This document shows positions 55,833 through 64,000 of a stretch of DNA of 64,000 nucleotides, one piece after another. The stretch is from assembly GCF_000816145.1 (NCBI RefSeq), contig NZ_CP007141.1, positions 2,101,417-2,165,416 on the forward strand, in the 5' to 3' direction. Positions within the stretch are counted from its first letter, which is position 1. Each line of letters starts with the position of its first letter. The notes under the pieces were generated by a model, which was given only the letters and a program-made list of their open reading frames with translations, had not been told where the DNA came from and searched no databases. This stretch comes from Pseudothermotoga hypogea DSM 11164 = NBRC 106472. GTDB lineage: Bacteria; Thermotogota; Thermotogae; Thermotogales; DSM-5069. Made by a program: the position numbers and the translations under genes.

Positions 55833-56652
55833 TCATTTGATCGTTTCGGCGATCGAGGCGAGTTTTTCCACGATCGAGTCCACCAGCTCAAGGTAATCGT
55901 TTGCTTCCCAGCCCATGAGATCGACGAATATCGGTTCCAGATCGAACTGTTTTGCCAGATTCAGAGCCGTGGAACCTTCGACGTGCTCATCGATCAGTAT
56001 GTGTCTCACCGCGCCCTTTTTCACAAGATTCGCCAGTTCTGCGAGCCTTTTTGCCGTAATTCCCTGCTCATGGCCTGACTCCAAACCGAAGATCTGACCG
56101 ATGCCGAAGCGTTCTGCGAAGAGCGTGAGTGCCGGGTGAACTTCGACTATCGTTTTTCCCTTCAAATGACGCATTTTTTCGTACCAGAGCCACAGTTTCT
56201 CGAGCAGACGTTTTGAAAAATCCTGCCAGTTGCGCTCAATCAAACCTTTCGGCCGAAGCTGGTTCGATCTGCGAGAACCTCAACATCAATTTGTGCGAGA
56301 AGAGAAGCACATTCACAGGATCGAGCCAGAGATGTTCGTTCTGTTCAAAATCCTTCTCGAAGATGTCATCTGCGAAGACCATGGTCTTGTCCGTGAACAT
56401 GTCCACAACCTTTTTTGCCCATTCTTCAAGACCAACCAGGACGATCACATCGGCCTCGTTCAAAATCCTCAAATCACTCGTCTTCAACTGATAAAGGTGT
56501 GGATTGGTCCCTTTGTCCATGATACACACGACGCTGTGTCCTTCCGGAAGGATGTGTTTCACGATGAGTTCGAGCGGTCTGATCGAAACGGCGATCGTTA
56601 TGGACAGAGCCAGGGAGCAGAAGAGAAGAAACATTGTGGAAAGCCATCTCAC
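55833..56652 (-). pseudogene. znuA: ZnuA-like metal ABC transporter substrate-binding protein, broken by a frameshift
   Basis: Two open frames that together make one solute-binding protein. Part 1 (56236-56652, 138 codons, GTG after GGAGGG) has a signal peptide and the first two metal histidines (TNPHLYQL, H52; NEHLWLDPVN, H107), and stops at TGA. Part 2 (55833-56243, 136 codons) is in the +1 frame and starts at a TTG that overlaps the stop by 8 bases; it has the third histidine (VEVHPALTLFAERFG) and the acidic ligand (LIDEHVEGS). Neither half alone can form the metal site. A sequencing error, a real mutation, or recoding at GGTTTGATTGA are all open. No znuB/znuC genes follow. Confidence 0.8.
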
Positions 56653-56673
56653 GTTCGATCCCTCCAATCGAAA

Positions 56674-56694
56674 AGAGGGGGAAGTTCCCCCTCT
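56674..56694 (-). terminator. Terminator between tRNA-Ala and the znuA-like gene
   Basis: Perfect eight-bp stem AGAGGGGG/CCCCCTCT with loop AAGTT, followed on the minus strand by TTTTCG. It overlaps the end of the tRNA CCA by one base; the znuA ribosome site comes only a few bases later. Confidence 0.8.
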
Positions 56695-56770
56695 GGTGGA
56701 GCCGATGGGACTTGAACCCACGACCTCTACCGTGCCATGGTAGCGCTCTCCCAAACTGAGCTACGGCCCC
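56694..56770 (-). tRNA. tRNA-Ala (anticodon GGC)
   Basis: Acceptor GGGGCCG/CGGCTCC with a G3:U70 pair, the alanine identity element; anticodon arm CTACC-ATGGCAC-GGTAG giving GGC; T arm GTGGG-TTCAAGT-CCCAT; A73 and encoded CCA. Confidence 0.96.
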
Positions 56771-56781
56771 ACGCATTATCT

Positions 56782-56810
56782 ATTATAACCCATCACGTGG
56801 GGTTTGACAA
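56782..56810 (-). promoter_or_regulatory. Promoter of tRNA-Ala
   Basis: Minus-strand TTGTCA (56805-56810), 17-base spacer, TATAAT (56782-56787); the tRNA begins 11 bases downstream. Confidence 0.85.
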
Positions 56811-56837
56811 CCTTGTCTCGAAACACACCTTGAACAA

Positions 56838-57782
56838 TCAAAAGTAGTTCTCTGCAGCATGAACCGAGGCGATCGCCCCATCGGCGACGGCCGTGACGAT
56901 TTGTCTAACGTTCTTCTTGCGGACATCACCTATCGCGTAAAGGCGTGCAACGTTCGTCTCCATCCATTCGTTGGTGATTATGTATCCGTTTTCATCGAGT
57001 TCGACGATGTCTTTCACAAGATCCGATCTGGGTATGGACCCGATGGCGATGAACACGCCTTCAACATGGATCTCACTCGTTTGGTTCGTCTTGACGTTCC
57101 TCACGATCACTTTTTCAAGCTTCTTTTCACCAACGAACCGTTCCACAACCGAATCGAAGAGGAACTTTATGTTCGGTCTCTGGAAGGCCTTGTCCTGGAG
57201 GATCTTGACCGCTCGGAGTTTGTCCCTCCTGTGGATCACCGTAACACTGCGTGCGATCTTTGAAAGATACAGAGCATCGTTGATCGCCGTGTCGCCGCCA
57301 CCCACGACCACCACATCCTTTTCTTTGAAGAAGTAACCATCGCAGGTGGCACAGTAAGAAACACCCTTTCCAATGAGCTCAGATTCACCCGGTACGTTCA
57401 GTTTCTTTGGATCCGTGCCGGTTGCGATCATCAGAACTTTCGCTTCGATCGTTCTGCCATCGTCAAGTACCACCGCACGTGTTTCACCCTCAACAATGAT
57501 TTTCTCCACCGATGCGTTCAAAAAATGTGTTCCAAGCGATTCGGCGTGTTCTTTCATTCGTTTGGCGAGCTCTGTACCTTCGATGTTTGGAAAACCCAGA
57601 TAGTTATCTATGTATGTGGTGAAGTTCAGTTGCCCACCTTCGAGTACCTTCTCGACTATCAGTACGCTCAGTCCTGCCCTTCGTGAATAAACTGCGGCGC
57701 CGAGTGCCGCAGGTCCACCACCAACTATCAATACGTCGTATTGATCCTTGATTTCCTCGAGATCCTTGAACTCGAACAGCAT
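56838..57782 (-). CDS. trxB: Thioredoxin reductase
   Basis: 314 residues. FAD-binding GGGPAALGAA, redox-active CATC (C144, C147), NAD(P)H-binding GGGDTAINDALYL, and the C-terminal FAD motif IGDVRKKNVRQIVTAVADGA. Reduces the disulfide oxidoreductase encoded one base upstream. This PDO-TrxR pair is the typical thiol system of thermophiles. Confidence 0.96.
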   Translation of the reverse strand: MLFEFKDLEEIKDQYDVLIVGGGPAALGAAVYSRRAGLSVLIVEKVLEGGQLNFTTYIDNYLGFPNIEGTELAKRMKEHAESLGTHFLNASVEKIIVEGETRAVVLDDGRTIEAKVLMIATGTDPKKLNVPGESELIGKGVSYCATCDGYFFKEKDVVVVGGGDTAINDALYLSKIARSVTVIHRRDKLRAVKILQDKAFQRPNIKFLFDSVVERFVGEKKLEKVIVRNVKTNQTSEIHVEGVFIAIGSIPRSDLVKDIVELDENGYIITNEWMETNVARLYAIGDVRKKNVRQIVTAVADGAIASVHAAENYF

Positions 57783-57783
57783 C

Positions 57784-58446
57784 TCAGACCTTCCTCACAG
57801 CTTTGAGGAGTTCTTGAACGAACATGTGTTCCGGATAAGCTCCTATGAACTCGTGAACGTCGTTTATGACGGTGTGAGGCACAGAGGATACCCCGTACTT
57901 CATGCTGAGTTCCGGAAATTCGTTAGCCTCAATCATCTCAGCAGTTATGTTTCTGTTTATCAGGGCCGCGTTGTGCGCCATGAGGACAGCTTTGGGGCAA
58001 TATGGACAAGTCGGTGTGATGAAGACCCTGATCCTCACCGGCACGTTTATCGATCTGATCAGATCGATCTGCTGTTCGTTGAAGAAGACAGGCTTGTTGT
58101 TCGAAACGGCTATGATATCCTGAATCAGCGTCGAGAATTCGTGACCAGACGGTATTCCGTAGAAACGAATATTGGTGTCTTCACCGTTCGCATCCAGCAA
58201 GATTATGGCTGGCGTCATTTCAACCCTGTAGCTTCTAACCAGTTCGGGTTCCTTCTTGACGTGATGGGTGCTCAGCTGTATCTTTCCATCAATCGAAGAA
58301 AGCTCCTCGAGAACTTGCTTAGTGAGATCACAGTACTCACATTCGCTCGGATCGTCAACAAAGACCAGTACCTTAACCGGGTCCTTCAGGTGTTCCTCGA
58401 ACGTTTTCTTCAAATACTTTGTGTCCTTTTCACTCAACAACGGCAT
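57784..58446 (-). CDS. Protein disulfide oxidoreductase (two glutaredoxin-like domains)
   Basis: 220 residues from the ATG with GGAGGG ahead. Two thioredoxin-fold units, each with a redox pair: CEYC (C36, C39) and CPYC (C147, C150). PDOs of this type keep thiols reduced or form disulfides in thermophiles. Upstream, TTGGTATACT gives it its own promoter. Confidence 0.93.
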   Translation of the reverse strand: MPLLSEKDTKYLKKTFEEHLKDPVKVLVFVDDPSECEYCDLTKQVLEELSSIDGKIQLSTHHVKKEPELVRSYRVEMTPAIILLDANGEDTNIRFYGIPSGHEFSTLIQDIIAVSNNKPVFFNEQQIDLIRSINVPVRIRVFITPTCPYCPKAVLMAHNAALINRNITAEMIEANEFPELSMKYGVSSVPHTVINDVHEFIGAYPEHMFVQELLKAVRKV

Positions 58447-58481
58447 GATTTTTCCCTCCTGCGGTCGTTCTTGCCAAGAAA

Positions 58482-58492
58482 AGTATACCAAA
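58482..58492 (-). promoter_or_regulatory. Extended -10 promoter of the PDO-trxB genes
   Basis: Minus strand TTGGTATACT: TG-G-TATACT, with a leader of about 28 bases to the PDO start. It allows the redox pair to be transcribed apart from the upstream membrane genes. Confidence 0.45.
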
Positions 58493-58503
58493 TTGGTCGG
58501 AAT

Positions 58504-59004
58504 TTAGTACTTTCGGTCCAGTAAAAAAGATGTTACACCCAGACACAGCAGGAACACTCCAATCCAGAAACCCTGTAGTTTCCATAAGCTCAGGTTTCGC
58601 AGCGCTATCGTTAAACTCATCAGTCCCCAACAGAGAAGGAGCGACGCAACGTTCCTTCTCACAGCCCGTCTGAACACGTAATTGAGAACGTACTCGTTCT
58701 TCGTGTGCCCCGAGGAGAGGAAGAAAACTCTGAGTCGCTTGTCTTCGCTCTCCACCAATACGGACAATCTGCCGGCATGGAAAAAGAAGGCCACAACCAC
58801 GTAGATCAAAAAGTCACGGACGGACGACACTTCAAAAACGCTGTTGTACATGAACAAAAGCCCAAGCGTGGTCAACGCGTTCATAAAAGCAAATGGCACA
58901 AGATTGATATTCGCAAAACTCACCAGACCGAGCCAAGTCAGTAGGCTGGCCCCGATCAATCCGATCGACGAGAGAACGAGTCCAAGCAGAATGATACCCA
59001 GCAC
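58504..59004 (-). CDS. Membrane protein of unknown function
   Basis: 166 residues, four to five hydrophobic helices (about 3-25, 35-55, 65-77, 120-135, 145-160) and a short charged loop with basic residues (VFRRAVRRNV). No family recognised. One base after the SPFH gene stop, so it is probably linked to that membrane-domain module. Confidence 0.7.
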   Translation of the reverse strand: MLGIILLGLVLSSIGLIGASLLTWLGLVSFANINLVPFAFMNALTTLGLLFMYNSVFEVSSVRDFLIYVVVAFFFHAGRLSVLVESEDKRLRVFFLSSGHTKNEYVLNYVFRRAVRRNVASLLLCWGLMSLTIALRNLSLWKLQGFWIGVFLLCLGVTSFLLDRKY

Positions 59005-59005
59005 C

Positions 59006-59923
59006 TCAAGTCTTCTCTCCTTCCTGTGGTTCCTTTTTCAGAGCTTCAGCGATGCCTGCCAAACTCGATATGATGGCCGTGGCTTCGATCGGGAGGAATA
59101 TCTTCGTCGCCTTTCCGTTCGCGATCTCCTTCAGTGCCTCGAGGTACCTTATCGCGATCAGATCGCTCGTGGGAGCACCTTCGTGTATCGCCTTAAAGAC
59201 GTTGAGTATGGCTTGAGCTTGACCTTCTGCCTCGGCTATGAGTTTGTAGCGATTCGCCTCGGCGACTTTCTTTATCGCTTCGGCTTCACCTTCGGCCCTC
59301 AGGATCGCCGCGTTCCTCTCGCCTTCGGCCTTCAGTATTTCCGCTTGCTTGATACCTTCCGCTTCCAAGATGGCCGCCCTCTTCGTTCGCTCGGCTTTCA
59401 TCTGTTTGCTCATCGCTTCTGTGATGTCTTTCGGTGGGTCGATCTTCTTGATTTCCACCCTCGTGATCCTGACGCCCCACTTGTCGGTCGCGTCGTCCAG
59501 AACGGTTCTGAGCTTCGCGTTGATCTTTTCCCTCGAGGTCAGAGTTTGGTCCAGCTCGAGTTCACCTATGACGTTTCTGAGGTTCGTTTGAGCGAGCTTC
59601 AGCGTCGCGAACTGAAAGTTATTGACGTTGTATACAACCTTGTATGCGTCGGTGACTTCGTAGTATATGACCGCATCGACCGTAACCACGACGTTGTCCT
59701 TGGTTATGACTTCTTGAGGTGGAACGTCGATGACCATTTCTCTGAGATCGACCCTGATCATCCTGTCGAAGAACGGTATTACGAAGTGAATGCCCGGTCC
59801 GGCTTCTCTGTGGAACTTTCCCAGGCGCTCGACTAAACCTCGCTGGAAGGGTCTAACGATTTTAATACCCGTTGCAGCGATTATGAACAGAAGAACTACC
59901 AGCACGCCCAAAGCTATGATCAT
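59006..59923 (-). CDS. SPFH/band 7 (stomatin/QmcA-like) membrane protein
   Basis: 305 residues. N-terminal helix ([18 protein letters not shown]), PHB/SPFH domain (about 25-190; [32 protein letters not shown]), then a long coiled coil rich in Ala/Glu/Arg (about 185-265, [19 protein letters not shown]). Forms oligomers in membrane microdomains. ATGA overlap with its NfeD partner upstream, a standard pair. Confidence 0.94.
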   Translation of the reverse strand: MIIALGVLVVLLFIIAATGIKIVRPFQRGLVERLGKFHREAGPGIHFVIPFFDRMIRVDLREMVIDVPPQEVITKDNVVVTVDAVIYYEVTDAYKVVYNVNNFQFATLKLAQTNLRNVIGELELDQTLTSREKINAKLRTVLDDATDKWGVRITRVEIKKIDPPKDITEAMSKQMKAERTKRAAILEAEGIKQAEILKAEGERNAAILRAEGEAEAIKKVAEANRYKLIAEAEGQAQAILNVFKAIHEGAPTSDLIAIRYLEALKEIANGKATKIFLPIEATAIISSLAGIAEALKKEPQEGEKT

Positions 59924-60366
59924 GCTTCACCACCCCTTTCAATTTTGTGCACCACCACGTGGGCACCTTCCACCTTCAGGATCGTCACCTTTTGACCCTG
60001 TTCGATCGTCACGTCGTCGGAATCGGAGTACGCCCTCCAAATTTCACCGTTGACTTTCACGAGGCCCTTTCCTTGTTTGTTGTCTATGGTCTCGATCACT
60101 ATCGCTTCTTTACCTATTATCTCATCGATGTGGATCTTCCTCGGTTCGGATTTGGTGAGTTTCTTGGCCAGCGGTCTGGTCAAAAGGACCAGAACGCCAG
60201 ACACACACATGAAGGTGATTATCTGCACGATCGTGCCCGAAACGAAACTCACACCAGCCGCCGCGAAAGCACCGAGTGCGAACCAGAAAAAGAAGAACGT
60301 AGGGGTGAGGATTTCAGCCACGACCAGCACGACCCCGAGGATGAGCCAAAAGATGTATGGTTCCAT
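59920..60366 (-). CDS. NfeD family protein
   Basis: 148 residues. Three helices (about 4-24, 26-46, 48-68), then the C-terminal OB-fold (about 85-145; [30 protein letters not shown]). Short NfeD of the type that works with stomatin/SPFH proteins. Confidence 0.92.
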   Translation of the reverse strand: MEPYIFWLILGVVLVVAEILTPTFFFFWFALGAFAAAGVSFVSGTIVQIITFMCVSGVLVLLTRPLAKKLTKSEPRKIHIDEIIGKEAIVIETIDNKQGKGLVKVNGEIWRAYSDSDDVTIEQGQKVTILKVEGAHVVVHKIERGGEA

Positions 60367-60378
60367 GTTTTCACCTCC

Positions 60379-61215
60379 TCACATGGTGAACAGTTCGTTT
60401 GGATCGACGTAATGGATCTCGAACGGTTCTTCAGCCAAGTTCTTCAGATATCTTTCGATCTTTCCCGAGTAACGCGTGGAGATGTGATAGAGAACGAGTT
60501 TCTTCACCCTCGCCTCTCTGGCGATGGAGAGTACTTCGTCCAGCGCAGCGTGTGCGTTCATCTTTCTGTCTTCCTTCTTCAAGAAGGTGCACTCGTGCAG
60601 GAGTATCTCCGTTTCAAATGCGTCCGACGGGTCTATTCCATAGGTATCACCAGAGATGGTGAGAACCTTTTTTTCGTATGCTTCTGTGATGTTCTCCTGA
60701 CCGAGCTCCTTAGAAAGGTGCGCGATCTCAGATTCTTTCAGGTTCTTGAATTCTTCTTTCAACCTTCTTCGCACTTCGATCACGTTGTAGCCGAAACTCT
60801 GGTCATACTGTGTGTGCCTGACCCTGAAAGGCACGACGTACCTTGCAAAGCTTCCAGCCTGCCTCAGAAAGATCTTTTGACCCGCAGTTATTGGGACAAG
60901 GTTGAGCTCGAACCTCAGGTCCCCGTTGACTTTCACAATGAACTGGAGCCATTCTTCAACTGCCGTGTTCCCCTTTGGGTAGTATATCGTGAGGGGTTTT
61001 TCCCTGTCACCCATAGAGTTGTTGCGCGAATTTATTATCGTCCATAGACCGGATATGTGGTCAACGTGACCGTGGGTGAGAAAGATGTACTTTATGGCGT
61101 AGATTCTGTTTGCCATGGTCAAAGAAACGCCTTCACCGGCGTCGAACAGGATCCTTTCCGGAGCATAATAAATCCAGGTCGAATACAGTGCCTTGGAGTA
61201 TATTTGAAGTATCAG
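60379..61215 (-). CDS. Ribonuclease Z / metallo-beta-lactamase-fold nuclease, non-standard start
   Basis: About 278 residues if read from CTG at 61215. Metal site THGHVDH (H48, H50, D52, H53), RHTQYDQSFGYNVIEVRRRLK (RNase Z exosite/motif-like), SGDTYGID, LLHECTFL and a final histidine in LYHISTRYSG. RNase Z trims tRNA 3' ends. The homologous N-terminus (KLILQIYSKALY and ILFDAGEG) lies upstream of the first ATG or TTG in this frame. CTG is nine bases after AAGGAG. One A fewer in GTGAAGAAAGCTG would give a normal MKKLIL start, so a sequencing error or true frameshift is possible. Confidence 0.8.
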   Translation of the reverse strand: MILQIYSKALYSTWIYYAPERILFDAGEGVSLTMANRIYAIKYIFLTHGHVDHISGLWTIINSRNNSMGDREKPLTIYYPKGNTAVEEWLQFIVKVNGDLRFELNLVPITAGQKIFLRQAGSFARYVVPFRVRHTQYDQSFGYNVIEVRRRLKEEFKNLKESEIAHLSKELGQENITEAYEKKVLTISGDTYGIDPSDAFETEILLHECTFLKKEDRKMNAHAALDEVLSIAREARVKKLVLYHISTRYSGKIERYLKNLAEEPFEIHYVDPNELFTM

Positions 61216-61221
61216 CTTTCT

Positions 61222-61677
61222 TCACTCCTTCTGTTCAGCGATGACTTCCACTTTGACCGTACCCTTGACGCCCCCTGGAAGTCTCAGTTTCACATCGTAC
61301 AGTCCAATCTCCTTGATGGGTTTTTCGAGCTCGATCCATCTCTTGTCGATCTGCGTCCCGACGCTGTCACTCAAAATTTCTGCGAGTGCCACGCCCGTGA
61401 GAGCTCCGAAGAGCTTTCCACCTGCTCCAGCCTTCACCTCGATCCTGTGCACCTTTCTTTGAAGTTGCTTCAAGATCTCCTCGCTCCTTTTGCGCATCAG
61501 GTCTTCCCTGTGTTCTTTCAAGGCTCTTTCGTTCTCTATTTTCTTGATCTCACCCTCCGTGGCGGGCCTGGCGAGACCTTTGGGTATCAAATAGTTCCTC
61601 GCGTACCCGTCGCTCACTTCCTTCACTTCGTTGGCTTTTCCCATACCGGGAATATCCTTGAGCAATATGACCTTCAC
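61222..61677 (-). CDS. rplI: 50S ribosomal protein L9 (bL9)
   Basis: 151 residues. Start GTG (VKVILLKDIPGMGKANEV) with GGGGG upstream; the longer frame has no support. N-terminal domain to about residue 50 (YARNYLIPKGLARPA), central helix, C-terminal RNA-binding domain. First gene of a seven-gene minus operon. Its stop codon is in the same frame as the next gene. Confidence 0.96.
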   Translation of the reverse strand: MKVILLKDIPGMGKANEVKEVSDGYARNYLIPKGLARPATEGEIKKIENERALKEHREDLMRKRSEEILKQLQRKVHRIEVKAGAGGKLFGALTGVALAEILSDSVGTQIDKRWIELEKPIKEIGLYDVKLRLPGGVKGTVKVEVIAEQKE

Positions 61678-61817
61678 ACTTCTTTCCCCCTTCCTCAAAT
61701 TCATTATACTTGTTTGATCGACCAACGCTTCCAAAATTTATCTTTCGTTTCAAGCGCACAAAGAGCAGTTCATCACGGGCAAGACGTTCGTGGGATATAC
61801 TTTTTCTGGGTGAGAGT

Positions 61818-62045
61818 GTGGAGTACGATGTGTACTTGAAAATGGACAGCAACGACGTTCACACGTTGAGCTACATACTCGAGGTCGAGGACAACCTTCT
61901 GAACATGAGAAAGTACGAAAACGGTGTTTTAAGAATACTCGTGCCTGCGGATCTGCTCGACGAGTTGCTGAACTTCTTACACAACGTCAAAAACTGTGTG
62001 AAATTCGAACTTGTGGACGTGAGGTTGAACCGTGGGATTATTTGA
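61818..62045 (+). CDS. DUF4911-like small protein
   Basis: 75 residues from a GTG start. The pattern (YLKMDSNDVHTLSYILEVEDNLLNMRKY, VLRILVPADLLDELLNFL) fits short proteins of the DUF4911 kind that occur in Thermotogae ahead of YqeG. The identification is by memory of the family and moderate. It overlaps yqeG by 14 bases. Confidence 0.6.
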   Translation: MEYDVYLKMDSNDVHTLSYILEVEDNLLNMRKYENGVLRILVPADLLDELLNFLHNVKNCVKFELVDVRLNRGII

Positions 62046-62517
62046 TCTTCTCAAACCCGACGAGTTTGTGAACGATCTGAGGAACTTACAGATCGAGAGG
62101 TACCTTTCGATGGGGAAGGACGTGTTTGTCTTTGATTTCGACAACACTCTTGGACTCTGGAGAAACGCGGAGATAAAGGAAGATCTCAAAGACATGCTCG
62201 AACACTTAAAATCGAAGGGCGCGAGGGTCCTCATCGTGTCGAACGGTCGGCCAAGAAAGTTGAAGGGCCTCAACGATTTCGACGTTATATGGCGTGCCGG
62301 GAAACCTTTTTCCACAAAGTTGAAGAAGATCTTCGAAGATTTTGAACCTTCCCGGGTAGTGTTCGTCGGGGATCAGATCTTCACCGACGTGATCACAGGA
62401 AAGAGGTTTGGTTTTTACACGATCAAGGTGAATCCTCTGTCCGACAGGGAATTCTTCGGCACAAAGTTGCTCAGAATCTTTGAAAAAATCTTGCTGACGT
62501 GCTGGAAGGGAAGATGA
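62032..62517 (+). CDS. yqeG: YqeG family HAD-superfamily phosphatase
   Basis: 161 residues. HAD motif I FDFDNTL, motif II VSNGRPRK, motif III/IV FVGDQIFTDVITGKRFG. HAD IIIA phosphatase, the substrate is unknown. GTG start inside the preceding gene; yqeH follows after 3 bases, a pair kept together in many Firmicutes and Thermotogae. Confidence 0.9.
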   Translation: MGLFDLLKPDEFVNDLRNLQIERYLSMGKDVFVFDFDNTLGLWRNAEIKEDLKDMLEHLKSKGARVLIVSNGRPRKLKGLNDFDVIWRAGKPFSTKLKKIFEDFEPSRVVFVGDQIFTDVITGKRFGFYTIKVNPLSDREFFGTKLLRIFEKILLTCWKGR

Positions 62518-62520
62518 ACG

Positions 62521-63618
62521 ATGAAGTGTAAAGGATGTGGCGCCGAGATCCAGCACGAGGACGAAACACTCCCGGGTTACATACCCAAGGAAGTCTTCGA
62601 GAGGAGAAGTTTAGCAGGAGAAGAAATACTGTGTCAAAGGTGCTTCAGGGCGAGGCACTACGGTAAGTTGATGCCGGTGCGATTAGAAGATTTCTGGACT
62701 CAGCTCATAAACGTCATCAAAGAGGTGGACGTCGTAGTTTGGATCCTCGACATCACCGATTTCGAGGGCAGTTACGATCCAAAGATCTTTGAAGTCCTGT
62801 CCTCAGTCAAAAAGATTCTCGTTGTGAACAAAATAGATCTGCTTCCGAGGGCTGTGACCGTTCAGGAGATAGATAGCTGGGTGAGAAGACAGGTTTTAGA
62901 CGAACCGTTCGACGTGATCCTCACCAGCGCAACGAAGCGTTACGGTTTGCGAAGGCTCAAAGAGAAGATCCTCGAGTTTCGACGCGTTCTCTTCGTCGGT
63001 GTGACGAACGTTGGAAAATCTTCGCTCTTCAAGGAAATCACAGGGAAGGATGTGAGCGTTACGCCGTTTCCAGGAACAACCTTAGGGTTGATACGCGCGA
63101 AGTTGTTCAACACCATTCTGTTTGATTCTCCAGGCATAACCACCAAACACAGATTGATAGATTTCTTGAGTCCGGAAAGTCAAAAAAAACTCACCCACGC
63201 AGATCATCTGAGCAGATTCACGTTCAAACCCGACAGGAACAGTGTAATTTTTCTTGGGGGAGTCTGCAGGCTGGATATCGACTTCAAATCGGAGCTGAGA
63301 CCTATTTTTCAGATCTTTGCGAACGAGGCTGTGAAGTTCCACCAGACCAGCAAAGTCAAGGCCGATACGCTTTGGAAAAGACAGTATGGGAAACTCCTTG
63401 TTCCCCCATTCGATCCACAGGAGTTGCCAATCGAGAGCTTGAGCTTTCAAGAAAAGAGGTTCGAGCTGGACGCTTCCGAGGAGCTGGCGATTGCAGGTTT
63501 GGGCTGGTTGAGCGTTCGTCGAGGTCCGTTTGAAACATGTTTGAAAACCATCGATGGTATATATGTAAGAAAGAGAGAAGCGCTGATAAATCCCGCAAGA
63601 AAGGAGAGACGAGCATGA
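62521..63618 (+). CDS. yqeH: Circularly permuted GTPase YqeH (ribosome biogenesis)
   Basis: 365 residues. N-terminal zinc finger CKGCG...CQRCFRARHYG (C3, C6, C39, C42), then the permuted G motifs in the order G4 (NKID), G5 (SATK), G1 (GVTNVGKSS), G2, G3 (DSPG), and a C-terminal domain that binds RNA. Aids 30S assembly. ATGA overlap with pduL. Confidence 0.95.
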   Translation: MKCKGCGAEIQHEDETLPGYIPKEVFERRSLAGEEILCQRCFRARHYGKLMPVRLEDFWTQLINVIKEVDVVVWILDITDFEGSYDPKIFEVLSSVKKILVVNKIDLLPRAVTVQEIDSWVRRQVLDEPFDVILTSATKRYGLRRLKEKILEFRRVLFVGVTNVGKSSLFKEITGKDVSVTPFPGTTLGLIRAKLFNTILFDSPGITTKHRLIDFLSPESQKKLTHADHLSRFTFKPDRNSVIFLGGVCRLDIDFKSELRPIFQIFANEAVKFHQTSKVKADTLWKRQYGKLLVPPFDPQELPIESLSFQEKRFELDASEELAIAGLGWLSVRRGPFETCLKTIDGIYVRKREALINPARKERRA

Positions 63619-64000
63619 AGAAGAAAGAACCTGGTATCGTGGTTGGAGTGAGCAACAGGCACGTACATCTGTCGAGAGAGGACCTCGACATTCTGTTTGG
63701 CAAGGGTTATGAGCTGAAACCCATCAAGGATCTCGGTCAGCCCGGTCAGTTCGCTGCAGATGAAAAAGTTATAATCGTTGGACCGAAGGGAGCCATCGAA
63801 GGTGTTAGGGTGTTGGGACCTGTCAGGAAAGAGACACAAATTGAGGTCTCCAGGACGGACGCCTTCAAACTCGGTCTGAACCCACCCGTGAGAGATTCGG
63901 GAGACATAGAGAATTCCCCAGGGATAGTCATCGTTGGGCCGAAGGGCGTCGTTGTGAAGGACAAAGGCGTCATCCTCGCCAAGAGACACATCCATATGCA
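63615..64000 (+). CDS. pduL: Phosphate propanoyltransferase PduL (partial, window edge)
   Basis: The first 128 codons; continues past the right edge. IVVGVSNRHVHLSREDLDILFG is the PduL N-terminal signature with metal-binding histidines; GKGYELKPIKDLGQPGQFAADE, VLGPVRKETQIEVSRTDAFKLG and RHIHM follow. It makes acyl phosphate from propionyl- or acetyl-CoA. Family members without a shell-targeting peptide act in the cytoplasm; none is seen here. Confidence 0.93.
   Translation, partial: MKKKEPGIVVGVSNRHVHLSREDLDILFGKGYELKPIKDLGQPGQFAADEKVIIVGPKGAIEGVRVLGPVRKETQIEVSRTDAFKLGLNPPVRDSGDIENSPGIVIVGPKGVVVKDKGVILAKRHIHM

Noticed and set aside
59947..61047. 366-codon plus-strand frame over nfeD and the RNase Z gene
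   Set aside because: Antisense to two well-supported genes; no recognisable domain.

Overview
This window comes from a bacterium of the phylum Thermotogae. The gene content and frequent TTG/GTG starts fit best with the Pseudothermotoga/Thermotoga lineage; the genus is an inference made without any database search. Pointers are: a protein disulfide oxidoreductase with two CxxC motifs paired with thioredoxin reductase, prokaryotic-type SpeD and SpeE, a tungsten-type aldehyde:ferredoxin oxidoreductase, a 2-oxoacid:ferredoxin oxidoreductase, outer-membrane-like secreted proteins, and very compact operons with ATGA-type overlaps. Coding density is extreme: almost no gap exceeds 300 bases, and several convergent gene pairs overlap at their 3' ends. 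I see no insertion sequence, prophage, CRISPR array or rRNA gene. This is core genome with some accessory modules.

Layout. 1-309: end of glyA and a terminator. 362-8199 (minus strand): a ten-gene run consisting of an XRE-cupin regulator, speD, speE, prmA, a DUF501 gene, an ECF sigma factor with its anti-sigma and a secreted partner, a radical SAM-HhH protein, and hisS. 8504-11919 (plus): dCMP deaminase, 2-oxoacid:ferredoxin oxidoreductase beta and gamma subunits, diacylglycerol/undecaprenol kinase, cheB; then a LysM-M23 peptidase on its own promoter. 12797-27782 (minus): an eleven-gene run of mnmA, rhomboid, gatA, gatB, a barrel-like secreted protein, hemW, a flavin reductase, nrnA, a 1351-residue pseudokinase-ATPase-GGDEF protein, rnr and an alpha/beta hydrolase. 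27912-29701 (plus): a pfkB sugar kinase and an IclR regulator.

29688-36195 is the most interesting metabolic block. One operon (minus) holds dppA, ptb and a degenerate sigma-54-activator-like regulator. A divergent operon (plus) holds a radical SAM protein, both methylmalonyl-CoA mutase subunits and meaB. The two are driven by mirror-image extended -10 promoters. Four tRNA genes (Pro CGG, Pro GGG, Glu, Asn) and ppa follow, then an MFS-like protein, tatD and an RND/MMPL exporter. 41525-44238 (minus): vanZ-like gene, polyferredoxin, aldehyde oxidoreductase. 44473-49001 (plus): a complete branched-chain amino acid ABC transporter. 49062-52694 (minus): a chemoreceptor remnant and a DUF2089/DUF4097/DUF2207 envelope operon. 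52836-55831 (plus): pyrH, eno and a CDF cation transporter. Then tRNA-Ala and a frame-broken znuA-like gene (minus), the seven-gene minus operon rplI to trxB, and finally a plus operon of a DUF4911-like gene, yqeG, yqeH and a pduL that runs off the window.

Taken together (inference), the amino-acid uptake system, D-aminopeptidase, Ptb, 2-oxoacid and aldehyde ferredoxin oxidoreductases, methylmalonyl-CoA mutase and PduL suggest an anaerobe that ferments amino acids or peptides through acyl-CoA and acyl-phosphate intermediates. Points to check first are the 1351-residue signalling protein, the sigma-54-like regulator without an ATPase site, the split znuA, and the RNase Z gene that has no standard start codon in its proper frame.
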